Under the pieces are notes generated by a model. It had not been told where the DNA came from and did no database searches. It saw only the letters and a list, made by a program, of their open reading frames with translations. Made by a program: the position numbers and the translations under genes. A DNA stretch of 64,000 nucleotides from Hybos culiciformis (Eukaryota > Arthropoda > Insecta > Diptera > Hybotidae): the NCBI GenBank assembly GCA_964007475.1, contig OZ023273.1:16071922-16135921 (forward strand). The letters run 5' to 3'. Of the stretch, positions 32,801 through 46,604 are shown one piece after another (the first letter of the stretch is position 1; each line of letters starts with the position of its first letter).

Positions 32801-33082
32801 ATTAACTCAATACATTGCTTAGATTTAAATAAAGCTTATTAAAATTTTATTACAATTATACTAAGTACTTAAATAAAAAATCGAAAACTTTTCGTTAAGT
32901 ATTATTAAATTTTTCGAATATAATTTATAGCGCTTTTGCTTATAAAAATAAAATTTTATAGAAAAATATATTTATTTTTTTAAATTCATTAATTAATTAT
33001 TCTTTAATGGAATTTGTGATATTTGGCATTGACTTTAAGTATGTACATTTTACATTGTATTGAAAGATTATACTATTTATTT
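29822..33082. other. Intergenic AT-rich DNA, no gene seen
   Basis: More than 3 kb without a recognisable exon or RNA gene. A possible short inverted-repeat element lies at 31072-31207. Short frames such as 32392-32586 have AT-rich random composition. Confidence 0.6.
31072..31207. mobile_element. Possible 136-bp inverted-repeat element
   Basis: TTGGCGAAAT at the left end and ATTTCGCCAA at the right are exact inverted repeats, with further partial pairs (ACCAAATATTAATTTGGT) in the centre. No target duplication is evident. Confidence 0.45.
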
Positions 33083-34009
<927 letters not shown>

Positions 34010-37000
34010 TCTATTTTAAATATTTTTTTTGAGTGTAAGTTAAATAAATTTAAATTCAAAAGCAGCAGGACTTTAAATCTCTTTTTAAATCTATAGAGAA
34101 GAAAAAAATAAAGAAATAATTACTTTTTTTTTTTTAAAACTTATTAGATAGTTAATTTTAAAATTACACCGAAAAACAAGAATTAGATCCATATAGGTAT
34201 AATATGATTTTTTTTTTTACGAACCAATGAAGACACAATACACTTAGAAAAAAATTATAATAAATTTTATTTAAACATTAAAAGGACTTCAATTTTTAAT
34301 TTAGGTATTTTCTTTTTTTTTAAATAAATTATTTATAGTGATCATGAATTTCATTCAAAATTAAAAATATTCTGTATGTACTGTACATGTCATGGAATTG
34401 TTTATAAATGATTGATGAAATATTTTAACATTCATTATGTTTCTAATATGATTATTAAATTAAAAAATTTTTGAAAAATATAATTTCACATAACAGTACA
34501 AAACTTTTCTATAAAATAAGTGATATCAGTTCAAGAATTCATATGTTCAACATCATCTTGATCAATATCATCACTATCATTAAATAATTTAATACCAGTA
34601 GAGCTTACAATTAAGTAATATGAAGATTATGAAGTACCTACTTAATACAATAATTCTCTTATCTAATTCCTTTGTCAAACATAGTTTTTGTCTGCAAGCT
34701 TTTTTACATTGTTAAGTATCTTACTATAATTAATATTAGAAAATGAGTGCTTCCTAAGTAAATTTAATCGTTTGGGTTTGAATGCGATTATATTATTCGA
34801 CGACGAACAAATTATAAATTGAAAAGATGTTTGTCCTTTTATGAGAAATTTAAATTGTATTTGAAATAGAAAGTTTTTTTTTTCTTTTTTAAGAATCAGC
34901 ATTTTGCCACAGAAATGCAATAATAAATAACTTTCGATTAAAGAAAAATTTTACACCTGCGACTTGAATGAAAGAAAAAAATAGCATAGCATAACAAATT
35001 GGCGCGACTACTATGCCAGGAATTTGAACTTTTCATTTTTTTATTTTTTTTTACAATTAATTTCAAAATAATTTAATGTCCATCAAATTAATTGAACATA
35101 AATATTCAGTTTTCAACGTCCGGAAATTATAAAGATCTTAGTATTAATTAAATTTAAAATAAATTGACTGAGCAAGTTAGACTAGGGTTCGTAATAGATA
35201 GTAGAAATCAAGAAAACATATTGTCGTTATTTAATATAATATTCGTTTAAGATATGTACGTAAGTAAGTTCATATGTAATATGATATAATATTAGGCATG
35301 TATTATTAACTACTTAGGCATGTACATACGATACTAAGAAACCAGATTAGCCACTACTAAGTTCGTACAGAATTTAATAATACAAAACATTATTAAAGTA
35401 AAAAGAACTTTTAAAGGTGTAACTTCAAAAGAAATAATCGATTTTTGATTTTTTTTTTCCAAAATGTACTTAATCAGTGGAAAAATTTTTTCATTTATAA
35501 AAACATACCTACTGTTCTACGTTCGCGAAACTTAAATTTTCCACCTTCTAATAAAAAAAAAAAATGTAGGTACGATAACTGTTGAAATAGTTAGGTAGAT
35601 ATAGTCAGGAATAAATTAACTGGTTTACTGAAATACTGAATCAGATTATAGTTGTACGATTCGATTAGGAAATACATATGTATCCAAGGCACATGACCAT
35701 TATTATAATTTTGAAAATGCAAAAAGAACAATAATTCAAGTTTATTCAACCTCAAAATTATTCTTTATTTTTATGATTATTTAAATCTTATTAATAGAAT
35801 TCTGTTTCGAGTCGGAGAAATCGTCAAAAAAATATAAAAACAAATTTCTTTCTCCTGGGGGGTTGCATAAGAATAAGTTTTGTTTTTTTTTTTTCTCAAT
35901 TTTTTATTTTATTTTTCATTATTTCGAATCGACCTTGTGTCGTCTATTCACTATTTTGATTTCTCATTTATAAAAAAGTTTTCGTAGTAAAATAAATAAA
36001 AGGAAATGATATTAATAAAACATGGATTTTTGGTTAACGACTCGACGAGATATAGGTGCACAGTATATATTACTATACACCTACACTACATAGAAGATAG
36101 AACATTTTATTTGCAATAAAATTGGTATTTTACAAAATGATAAATATAGGTACGGAAGGCCAGGAAGGTGAAAAAATTAAAAAATATAAATTTTATAAAA
36201 TACCATAATTAATTTTTTCTTTTTTAATTTCAATTGTTTTGAACTGCAAACACCACCTATTTTATTGAAATTTTTATTTTCAAATTAAATTTTTTTTTAA
36301 ATAATTTTTTCTTATTTCATTTATATTTTTCTAGAAATTAATAAATTTGTTAAAAAAAAAAATTAATTTTAAATAATAATAAAAAAGTATGAATAGAATA
36401 AATTTCTTCTAATTTTTAATTTCTTTTAAAATATTCTTTCAAGAAAAAAAAAATTAATTTATGAACCCCAAATCCACAAGACAAATTTCTAAAAACGACT
36501 AAAAATTAAAAAAGAAAAATAAAAATAAAAAAAAATTTTTTGTTATTGTTTTATTTGATAAATGACATTCGCATCTTTTGTTTTTTTTTTTGTTATTGAA
36601 AATGTAAACATGGTTCATGAAGAAAAAACAAGTGAATAAGCAACTAGCTGAAATATTAGTGCGGCGGCTTAAAAAATAGTCGCGTCGTCGTTTTAACTTT
36701 GAAATAAAAAAAAAGATATTACTGAAAATATATTACTGAAAAAAATAAAAAAAATGCTGGTTGATTATTATATTTATGGCGTTTACTTAATTTTATTTTC
36801 ATCGTACCTTACGTCATTCAAAAACAAAATTAGAAAATTTCTGAAGTTTCACCTGAGAAGTTAATAATACTCTTGCCAAGCCAGTGCCAAAATTTCAAAA
36901 TATCAATGAAAATGTAAACAATGACGAAAATGTAAACAGAGAAATATAAATAAGTAAACGCAGATCGCAGAAAAGAGGTTTCAAACCAAGCTCAGGCAAG

Positions 37001-37358
37001 CTGCAATAGAGCTTAAAGGAAAGCCAAAGTAAGGATAAAAAAATCTTAAATTCTAAAAAGATCAAAAACAAATTAAATTTTATATACCTATCTATTTGAG
37101 CTTAAAAAAAATAATAAAAATAAAGGTAGGTAGATCGAACTTTTCTATTTTCTATTTGTTAAATATTTAAAAATAATCAAGTTCAAAAAATAAATACCTT
37201 AAGTTTCTACATGTACCTTACCTACCTATCTACCTAGTGCACTTCACAATTCATATCTCATAATAATCTTTTTATACCTAATCAGATCCTACAAAGTACA
37301 AACCCCTAAAAGATTTGATATTTAATAAACTACATAATTTCTTATTTTAGCTTTTCAG
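34010..37358. other. Intergenic AT-rich DNA between NAA80 and MED6
   Basis: No coding exon was recognised. The end may contain an untranslated first exon of the downstream gene (about 36950-37028, donor AAA|GTAAGG), because the coding exon at 37359 begins directly after a splice acceptor. A GC patch near 36660-36690 (GCGGCGGC, CGCGTCGTCG) could be a promoter element. Confidence 0.5.
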
Positions 37359-38759
37359 ATGCTTCCACAAAGAAGCTTACAACAAGAGAATAAATTATGG
37401 CTATCATGGCACGATTCTGCGTGGATACCAATTCTAAATCCAACAAATATTATGGATTATTTTTCACAAAAATCAAATCCATTTTATGATCGCACTTGTA
37501 ATAATGAAACAATAATGATGCAACGTATGCCTTTGGAGCACTTAAAGTTGGTACTTTATAAAAATTTAAATTACTCATAAGCTCCTAACCTTTTATTTTT
37601 ATATTTTTAAGGAATATGAGCGGAGTTGAATACATTTTATTGCATGTTCATGAGCCAATTTTATACGTAGTCCGTAAGCAATATCGTCAAGACATGAACA
37701 ATGTGACACCAATGGCCGATTATTATATTATAGCTGGAATTGTTTATCAAGCACCTGATTTAGCAAGTGTTTTTAATTCAAGAATTGTAAGTGTTTTAGT
37801 CAATCAAAAATATCTCAAATTCCTTGTTAAATTTTAATGAAATTTTAGTAAATTTAGTAAATTCTCTGAAAAGAAATATCGCTGTTATGATCATATATGT
37901 ATATCTACATTATGGTCATACAAGGACTACCCCACTCCGTATTCCTGTTTTTTTTTTAATACCCCTTTGATGACCAAAACTACCATCATATGTTATATCA
38001 AAAAAAGACGTTGCTAAAGGAATGTGCCCAATCTATAATCCGATCAGAAAACTTTAAATGCCACAGACTGACAAAAAATAATGTTGATTGGCTCCATTTC
38101 CATAGTTATTGTGTGTATATTCAAAAAATTTATTTTCTTTAACTTTTTGATTTTATTTAAAAAAAATTAAATTCGATATGACGTTGAGAGAAACAAAAAA
38201 AAATTAATAAACTTAATTTTTTAATTAAAGCTTTCTGCAGTTACACATCTTCAAAGCGCTTTTGAAGAAGTTAATCAGTATTCAAGATATCATCCAAATA
38301 AAGGCTACAGTTGGGATTTTTCTTCAAATAAAGCATGTAAGTTATAATTTTATTAAGAACAATTCATCCAATTATTTTTATTTTTTGTTTTAATTTTAAG
38401 TATCTGATAAATCAAAAAATCAAAGCAAAAAAGATTCAACAACACGTGAAGAAATTGGATCATTATTTCAAAGACAGAGAGTTGATATGTTACTAGGTGA
38501 ATTACTTAGAAAATTTCCACCACCAATGCCACAAATGCCACCACCTAATCCACAACAAGTCTCAAATCAAAATCCGCAATCTCAGCAGCAACAACAACAA
38601 TTAAAAACTGAAATACCACCAGAACAAATAGTAATTAAAACTGAACCAGGCGAGCAACCTAAAGTGAACAGTACATTAACAGGATCGGCTGCAATTGTTC
38701 CTAAAGTTGAACCTAATGCCGATATGCCCCCACCTGAGAAAAAAATGAAATTTTATTAA
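37359..38759 (+). CDS. MED6: Mediator complex subunit 6, four coding exons
   Basis: Exons 37359-37546, 37612-37786, 38231-38336 and 38401-38759 join to 275 residues (human 246). The conserved N-terminal domain is unmistakable: [67 protein letters not shown] and [11 protein letters not shown]. The C-terminal third is Pro/Gln-rich after [19 protein letters not shown] and ends in a Pro-Glu-Lys-Lys tail like the human PPEKRMR end. MED6 is a head-module subunit linking Mediator to RNA polymerase II. The ATG lies immediately after an AG acceptor-like site (TTTTCAG|ATG), implying an upstream non-coding exon; an in-frame coding extension cannot be excluded. Confidence 0.95.
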
Positions 38760-39700
38760 CATTAAGTATCGGTGATAAAAGAAATAAATTAAGAATAAAT
38801 TCCATAATTTTGATCGTTTTTAATTTTTCGTCTTGACCATGTTTTAGCAATGGCTTGTTTATGATAGATAACACACACAGATTTAAATAAGTGTCAATGT
38901 TGTATGTGAAAAAAGAAGTTCAATTATCACTTAATAAAAAATATACTAAGAATAGAAACAGATGCTTGTTGATTGACTCATTCAAATGGGTATTTAAAAA
39001 TATTGAATGAAAATAAAAAAATGTTTTGGGGTGGTATACCCCAGTAGCTGACAAAGAATAGTAGGTATTAAAATTAACTCATTTGAAGCTTTTAGTTAAA
39101 CAAATTAAAATGTTGTATGGAAATAACGAATCATATAGTAACATTTTTAATCAATGCTAATATATAATTATAACGTATTTTGGTTTTTTTGCAAATGAGT
39201 ATTTCTAAAAAATTTTCATTTACATACTGAAAAAATTTACCTTTAGTTCTTTTTTTTTATTTTTATACATGTGCTAGCCTTAACCAAACCCAGAGAAAAG
39301 CGCTTCTTACGATATTTAAAAAACAAATCATCTGTGGATTTCATATAAATCATAAGATTGTTTTCAAATATAACGAATATATATATTTATCATTTATTAT
39401 TATAAAAATATTATAATACCGTATTGTTAAGCAAAATTAATACGAAAATGTCGCCTTGTAAATATGCATTATAAAAAATTAATATTCATATTTTGTTAAC
39501 TTTTTGATTTTGTTTGATTCTTGTGTAGAACTTCTGACAGTAGGGCAAGTTGTTAAAAAAAATAAAATAGACATTATATTCTTAAAAAGATTAATATTTT
39601 TTTATTTGTATTTGTTTTGGAGATTAGGAAATATCGTACGATATGTCGTTACTTATATTTCTGATCATTTGTTATGAAATATAATGCCTTAATTTACAAA
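38760..39700. other. Convergent intergenic spacer between MED6 and DPP3
   Basis: The spacer between two converging genes contains AATAAA-type signals on both strands (for example GAAATAAATT shortly after the MED6 stop) but no recognised exon. Confidence 0.5.
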
Positions 39701-42144
39701 TCATTGAAAGTATTTCTGATTTTCCTCATAAAGTTCTTCTAATATGTCATCGACGTCTGTATTAAATCTATCAACCCATGATTTAATATAGCCTTCATGA
39801 CTAGCTTCATATACTTTCAAATCAATACAGTTCTCTTTCAATTCTGTATTAGCCTGGACTAATATAGTTCTGGGTTTTTTATGTAATAAAATTATATCAC
39901 GCCACGATTGCCATGGATATTCTCCATCATTATTAACAGAGGAATAATATTCATACATTTTTGTAGCTTTTTCAACATCTGCTGTTGACTTGTATACTTG
40001 TAACTTCATTAAGAAATCTTTAATTGCTCTTCGACCAACTGATTTGATCTTTGTTCTATCCACAGTAAGTAAAAGATTTTTACCTCCTTCAGTTTCTTTA
40101 ATGGTTAAAAAGCCTTCGCCAGCTTCTATGAGAACTCGAACTATTACTAAAAAAAAAGCAAATAATTAACTTTCCATTTAATAAAACGTTCATAGTTATT
40201 TTCTTTGGTACATACCGAAGCGTGCACGATTATGGGCTTGAAGCCATTGTTTCTGCTCTGGATTATACATTTCTAACGCTGCACCGACTCCACTCCAAAT
40301 CAAATTTAACCAATTGATGTAAATTAGATCTTCTTGTTCTTGTTTATCTGTGTAACCGAAAATTTCTAAAACTTCTGGTAACAAACTTAAATATAAACCA
40401 ACTGCTTCAGCTCGACACTCTTCGTAGCTAGAACCAATAGCACCAAACTTAGAATCGTAAGTCTCGCCAGGCGAATACCAAGTATCAACTAAGTTCGAAG
40501 TTAATGGGCTCAAAATAGAATTTTTATCAAAATTGAATTTCCCTTCTTCGTCTATACGGAATAATTTACCTGAACCATGGCCAAGTAATTCATGTAAGCC
40601 AACTTGAACTTCAAAAGACCTAACTTTGTATTTTTTGACCAATTCTTGATCTTCTTCTGTTAAAAATGGTATAGGGTCCTTTTGATTAATATTTGATATA
40701 ACATTTCCCAAAGAAACATTTTTAAACCCTTCGTTTTGACGAATTTCATCATAATTAGGTATGTTAATTCCCGAAGGTATCATACTTCCTGCACAACATA
40801 AAACATCCAGACTTGTAAAATCAGGTTTTAAATAAGAATTTTTTTCATATTCAACCGGCCATGGCAAATGGGTCAAAAGTTCTTCAGCTTTACTAACTAA
40901 TTTGGCGAATTTGGCACTGCATTCTTTATTTACCATAGCTACGAAACCTTCGAACTCAGCTCTACTACCAGCTGGATCTCTATAAGTTTCGATAAAACCA
41001 ATATAAGTTTCAATTACCGGGCCTTTGTCTTTAATCCAATATCGAGAACCTTCTTTATGATCCTCCAAATTTCCTTTTTCAAAACTTTTTATATAATGTT
41101 CTATCATTTTTTCTTGATTTGGATTACCCGAAAATTGTTTAGCCAACTCTAAGTTTTTATTTACTCTGGCTAAAAGCTTACTATAGTCTCCTCGGGTTAC
41201 TCGGAAATAATTTCCTTTGTATAATTCTTCATCAATTGTTATCCCCTTTTCGCTGCCGGTTTCCACGGATCCCAATTTAATATCATAAATGGTTTTACCA
41301 TTTTCTTCAATTTTAAATGTCCGACACATGTATGCTTCAAATCGTTTTGTAATGAACCATTCATTGACCAAATCCGAATCCGCTTTAGTACAATTTTTCG
41401 ACCAATAGGTTGTTATCCCGCTTGGAGGAAATCCAAGATTCTCATTTTGTCCATTTAGTTCATATATAGGATTCAAAATCTTATTCAAAATATTATTTAT
41501 TTGTTCATTTTCAGAAAAAATTTTGGTTGATTCAACTATCAGTTTGAACTTTTCTTTTGTTAAATTCGGTAATATTTTACTGTCACCCAAACCTTTGTAG
41601 TTGCCAACATTGGCGAAAATGCCACAAGTATAAACCAGAAAAGCCTGAAAATCATAATTTATATTAAAACCGGCATAAAATTACATTAATGAATGACATT
41701 AACTATTAACTATTTATTCGCCATTTATGTATGGTTCATTTTTAAAATTTATTTTAGAACTTACTGTGAAATCATCCTCAGTTATTTCATTCTTTAATAC
41801 ATTATTTTTTAGATTTGTTACGGTTTCAGCTGAAAAAATTCGATGAAGTAATGAAAATACTAATGGCGATTCCGGGCTGCATTGAATTAACTGAAAAACA
41901 TTTGTAAAGCAAATTAAAATAAATATAAAAAAAATTGATTAAGTACCTAGCTACATAATATCAATGAAATTAATTAACTTACTGCTATTAAACCACCATT
42001 CCAGGATGCTCTACTAAAATAATGAGCATAGGTTTTTTCTTTCTCGGTTAAACTTTCAAATGCCTGTTTGCAATTCAAATCTGCAATAGGTTGGCTGTTT
42101 GGTAAAACATATTGGGCAATTTTTTTCTCTGACGTTGATGACAT
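39701..42144 (-). CDS. DPP3: Dipeptidyl peptidase III (M49 zinc metallopeptidase), four coding exons
   Basis: Minus-strand exons 41983-42144, 41765-41890, 40216-41644 and 39701-40146 join in phase to 720 residues (human 737). The M49 zinc-binding motif HELLGH is at residues ~447-452 and the second motif EECRAE at ~504-509, supplying the two His and one Glu ligands plus the catalytic Glu. Other conserved stretches are [44 protein letters not shown] and [10 protein letters not shown]. The enzyme is cytosolic and removes dipeptides from the N-terminus of short peptides such as enkephalins and angiotensins; in vertebrates it also binds KEAP1 through an ETGE motif, which I do not see here. An acceptor just upstream of the ATG (CCACAG at about 42169-42174) points to a non-coding first exon. 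Confidence 0.97.
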
Positions 42145-44070
42145 CGTTGAATGAAATAATTGTAATTTCTGTGGATAAATTAAATTATTCTGTAGATGTT
42201 ACTAAATTTCAAAAATTAAACGAACATTATGCTATAGGTAGGTAAATGATCTAGGTATCTGCTTGTAGATTGTACACGCACACATTACGTAAATGAATAT
42301 AATAATAACTATAAAGTAGGTACAAAGCTTTTCACTCTCCTTCAAAGCCTGTAATCTGCTTGGTAAAATTATTGAAGTTCTCTATTTTTGCCACGTAAAT
42401 TAGTAGGTACTTACCTAGGTAAATCTGAATATCTCAAATTGAAGATAAATCGATTTAGCGTAATATTTGTATTGCAGGTGTGGAATTTTCCCTATATTCT
42501 CTAAAACTAAGGAATTGGATCTCGATTTTATGCTAGGCAGTGGTACCTACCTATTCTATATCTACTAACCTAACAATTTTAAATAAGCAAATTGGTTAAC
42601 AAATTATACTTAATTGAAGATTTACGAAAGAAACGAATATTGCCTACCTAATTAACAAGTTTTCAAAATACTAATTTTAGTTGGAAGTGACGCTGTATTT
42701 TTATAGCTAGTGAATACCTACCTACATTCTGTCTCTAATTCGATGACACAGCAAAGAACAAATTTTTAAGTGGTTTGTAAAGTTACACCGATGATAACAA
42801 GTATTATCAGTCAATCTTATTTGTTTTTTAGATAATAATTTCCGGTAAGGAAGGTAGGTACGTACTAAAAATAAACTTAATCTGAATTTACATTATTTTC
42901 TAATGTTTGCTTACTTTGCCGTTGACTTGCCTTATATAAAAAATTGAATGTGATGTGCGGTATAATTTTTATCGATCTTTGGAAAAAAAAAATCTTCAAT
43001 TAGGTAGGTAGGTATTCCTAGGTAAGGTACTGTATATATTTTATTTAACAAAATGTACCTAATCTAGTACAGATTGCACTTACCGGAATAAAAAAAAATG
43101 GAAAATGTTAAATTAATTTAATTTTTTTACGAATTATGTTACGATACAAAGATACAAAAAATAAAATTAATTTTATTACTCGTGAATTCGTGAATTGTGA
43201 AGAATCGTGACGAGCGGTTTTTTTAAATGTCAAACAGGGTTGGATAAACAATTTCCTTTGTGCACCTTTGTGATGATAATTCCAAGATAAACTGGAAGTA
43301 TTTTGGAACTGGAAATATTGTTTTTAATTTGTGCATATTTTCTTATGTACTAAAAACAACTGAGGCGACAACGACAACGCAACAAACGAATGTCAACAAA
43401 AATTGAACCGTTATTTTAAATCAGAATGAACGGAATCATGGTAGGTTCACTTAGAACAAAATTAATTTCAGTTTTCTTAATGTGTTTCACCTTTCAACCA
43501 CATGCGGCGCTCTTGTTTGTTTACGTTTTGTTTTATTGTCAACCCAGCCGGCTGAGCTTTTTTTCTTATTTATTATTTTTTTTGAAATAAAAGCGTTTGG
43601 ACGTGTAGGTGATTTATTTTGAGAAAAAATCATAAATATCTGGTAGAAATAAATGAATAAATAAATAAATAAAAAAGTTGAATATATTTGAATTTTAATT
43701 GTGGATTTATTGGAATTTAAGTTAATTTAAGATTAATAATAATAATAATAATAATAAATTTAAGATTATACATTTAATTTAGTAATTAATAATTATTGCA
43801 ATAAAATAAATAGAATTTTAAGTGAAAATGTTAAAACACAATGTGATATGAACTAAAAAAATTAAGAAAATAAAAACTTTGCTATAAAAATAAATTTATC
43901 TTTTATTCATAACTAATCTCCTTTTTTTCCTGCAAATTTGAATTTTAATAATTTTATTTGGAATATTAGAAATAAATTGCCACCTACAAAAATTTTATTT
44001 TTTTAGTTCACCTTCCCTCCACAAACCCACCAGGCGCTGTAGTAGATCTTTTGAGTGGGCCATCTATTAC
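42145..44070. other. Upstream of DPP3: microsatellite-rich intergenic DNA
   Basis: It contains frequent TAGGTACC/GGTAGGTAGG-type short repeats, a possible DPP3 promoter, and an isolated arm resembling the GGCGAC-type inverted-repeat family near 43366-43395 (AACTGAGGCGACAACGAC). No exon was recognised. A (TAA)n run lies at 43733-43757. Confidence 0.5.
43733..43757. repeat. (TAA)n microsatellite
   Basis: About seven to eight perfect TAA/AAT trinucleotides in a row. Confidence 0.9.
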
Positions 44071-44388
44071 CATAAAGGAAGAATAAATAGAGAAACTAGT
44101 CCCATACAAAAAATGCAAATACAAATAGTGAAACAAAAAATCCATATCACAACCCCATGAGCTTTTTTTTTGTATTTTTTGAGAATTTCACTCTCACAAA
44201 AGCTTTTAAAACTTTAAAAATTGTATAGAACTGTTGTTATTTTGAAAGTTTTAAAAGCTTTTGTGAGAGTGGAATTCTCAAAAAATACAAAAAAAAGCTC
44301 ATGGGGTTGTGATATGGATTTTTTGTTTCACTATTTGTATTTGCATTTTTTGTATGGGACTAGTTTCTCTATTTATACTTCCTTTATG
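44071..44388. mobile_element. 318-bp near-perfect palindromic foldback element plus adjacent third partial arm
   Basis: The left arm starts CATAAAGGAAGAATAAATAG and the right arm is its inverse, ending CTTCCTTTATG, with only about 30 bp of centre near 44215-44245. Almost the whole sequence can fold into one long hairpin. A third, direct copy of the arm start (CATAAAGGAAGTCTAAATAG...) follows at 44405-44452, so the element is longer or was partly duplicated. No coding capacity. Confidence 0.82.
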
Positions 44389-45044
44389 CTATTACTATAT
44401 CTTATCATAAAGGAAGTCTAAATAGAGGAACTAGTCCCATACAAAAAATTCGAATAAAAAAAGTTAAACAAAATTAGATCAGACCCCCAAGCTTTTATTT
44501 TTGTTTAGAATATATCGCTATAACGAGAGAGCTTTATAGCTTTTAAAATATTTTTTATATAAAGCTTTTAAAAATAAACAAAATATTTCCTTTATTATAA
44601 TTGTATTTTAATGTTTACTAGTATTTGTTCTCTATAAAAAAAAATTGGGTTAGATAAATGTAAATAAAAAAAATTTATTTGAAAGCATTAATAAATTCAT
44701 TTTATTTCATGTTTATTTACATATCGACGGTCTCGTGCAAAAAGAACGAAACTGTAAGTTTGGCCGTTTTGACCTAATATTGTACAAAAATCATAAAAAA
44801 ACTAAAATTTGAATATGTTCAAAGTCTAAAGCTCTCATAAATTATCCGCAATGACTATTTCTATTTTCCCGAAAGTACCAAAACGTACAACAAAAAAAGA
44901 AAAAAAAATTTTCAAAACCAATTTTCTCTACACTATGTTTTTGCAGTTTCGTGATTTTTGCATGAGACCGACGATGCTCACATTATTTTATAATAAAAAA
45001 TAATGATTTTTTTTGTTCTTTTATTTTGGTTTGTAAGGATACTT

Positions 45045-45428
45045 TCACTTTTTAAGAATAACAAACTCCAAAAATTTAAATTTATGTTCATAACATTCGT
45101 CTGTTTCGGTGAACCAGAAATCATATTTTTTTGATAATTTTGTTGCGTCCAAACAGCAATGTAATTGTATACTGTTTGTTAGAAATTTTTTTTTATACAC
45201 ATTTTGAGCAAAACAGTTATCAAAAAATTTTATATAAAATCTGTTAATTTCAAACAGATCATCTTTTGGTGCTTTCAAATAAAATATTTCCAAATCAGTC
45301 TCATAATTCTTGAGATATAAAAATTGTTCTGATTTCAATACAAGAACATCATTAGTTTTTTTTAAGTTTTTTTTATGAATGTGGTCGATAGAAGATAACT
45401 TGTTTAGCCGACTACTTTTTATGGAGCT
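45045..45428 (-). CDS. Possible terminal exon of an unrecognised gene
   Basis: A frame of 127 codons ends with TAA at 45045-45047 on the minus strand and opens at a plausible acceptor (GAAGTTAG|AGCTCC) without an ATG near its start. The translation is mixed and charged (for example KAPKDDLFEINRFYIKFF and FWFTETDECYEHKF), less like the Phe/Ile/Lys noise that fills other frames. I do not recognise the family and could not find upstream exons before the repetitive DNA at 46.2 kb. It could equally be a pseudogene relic or chance. Confidence 0.3.
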   Translation of the reverse strand, partial: SSIKSSRLNKLSSIDHIHKKNLKKTNDVLVLKSEQFLYLKNYETDLEIFYLKAPKDDLFEINRFYIKFFDNCFAQNVYKKKFLTNSIQLHCCLDATKLSKKYDFWFTETDECYEHKFKFLEFVILKK

Positions 45429-46266
45429 CTAACTTCATGAATTAGTAAAATGTTTACGTGAAGGTTGCGCATTAAAAAAAGTGCGACTACCTACTCATTA
45501 ATATATAAAATAAATTAATAAATACTTTACTTTATATTATTCAAATTATTTATATTTATTTTAATTCCGTATCCAAATTGATAAATTTTCAATAATAATA
45601 AAATATTCCGGTATAATTTTCTTAATGTCCTTATAAAAATTTCTAAATTTAAATAATTAAAACAAAGTTCATGCAAAACATTTTAATATACACATGCACT
45701 ATTAAAACACTATTATTTTAAAGAACGAACTAATTAAACGTAAATTTACGAAAAAATAAAACAATGTCTCCCACTATCGTTTAAGAATATTTTATCCAAA
45801 GGTGATAAAATATTATGACTTATTATCTCTTTATTAAAGTAAAAATTAAATTTCAATATATATATATTTATTGATTTGAAATAACTTATGATATGAAATT
45901 TTATAAATTTCAATTTAGACGAAGATGCTAGTTTTTAAAAAAAATAAAATCATAGTTGTAATAAATTGGTTTTTGGCACATCACAACAATACATATTTAG
46001 ACACATATTTTTTCATTTATTCATTATAGTTATGATTTTTCGCACAACTACATTCGAATTTTTATAAGTTGTGTAATTTTAAAACTAAACATCCTCAAAA
46101 TGAAAAAAATTAATGAGTATTACAGAGAATAGAAAAGCTTTTTTGCATACATATGTTTTGGGGGTCTGAAAAAATAGGAAAAAAAATAAAAACGATATTT
46201 TAAAAAGTTGTTTGACATAGTTACTCTATATTATACTTTCTTTATGATCTTATCTATGAACGGAAT
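45429..46266. other. AT-rich spacer, nothing recognised
   Basis: No exon, RNA gene or repeat structure stands out. Confidence 0.5.
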
Positions 46267-46536
46267 GAACACAATTGAGGCGACCAACAACTGGCGACTT
46301 TATCGCGCTGAAAAAAAAATTATAAACGTTTCTAATTTTTTCGTTCGATGATAACGGTTTTTTTTTTAAAACGAGAATTATTAAAATTAAAAATTGTAAA
46401 CTTTGAAAATTTATTTTCAAACACAATTATTTAATAATAAAATAAAAATATTTAATTCGTTTCAAAAACTTAATAAATGTCAAATTGTTAATGAGCTGCC
46501 ATTGCGTTGTCGCCCCCCGCCCTCCAATTGTGTTTC
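46267..46536. mobile_element. 270-bp inverted-repeat element with GAACACAATTG termini
   Basis: The left end GAACACAATTGAGGCGAC is inverted at the right end as GTCGCC...CAATTGTGTTTC. The same terminus occurs in the nested elements at 51088-51412, which makes this a multi-copy MITE family. Confidence 0.65.
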
Positions 46537-46604
46537 GAGCATTAAACTATTGCTTCTCCCCCAAAGAAATTATAAATAAAGAACGGCTTCAAAAAAAAGC
46601 AAGA

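Noticed and set aside
43427..43605. Short frame MNGIMVGSLRTK... with hydrophobic start
   Set aside because: It is under 60 codons, with no homology and no exon context; it could be chance.
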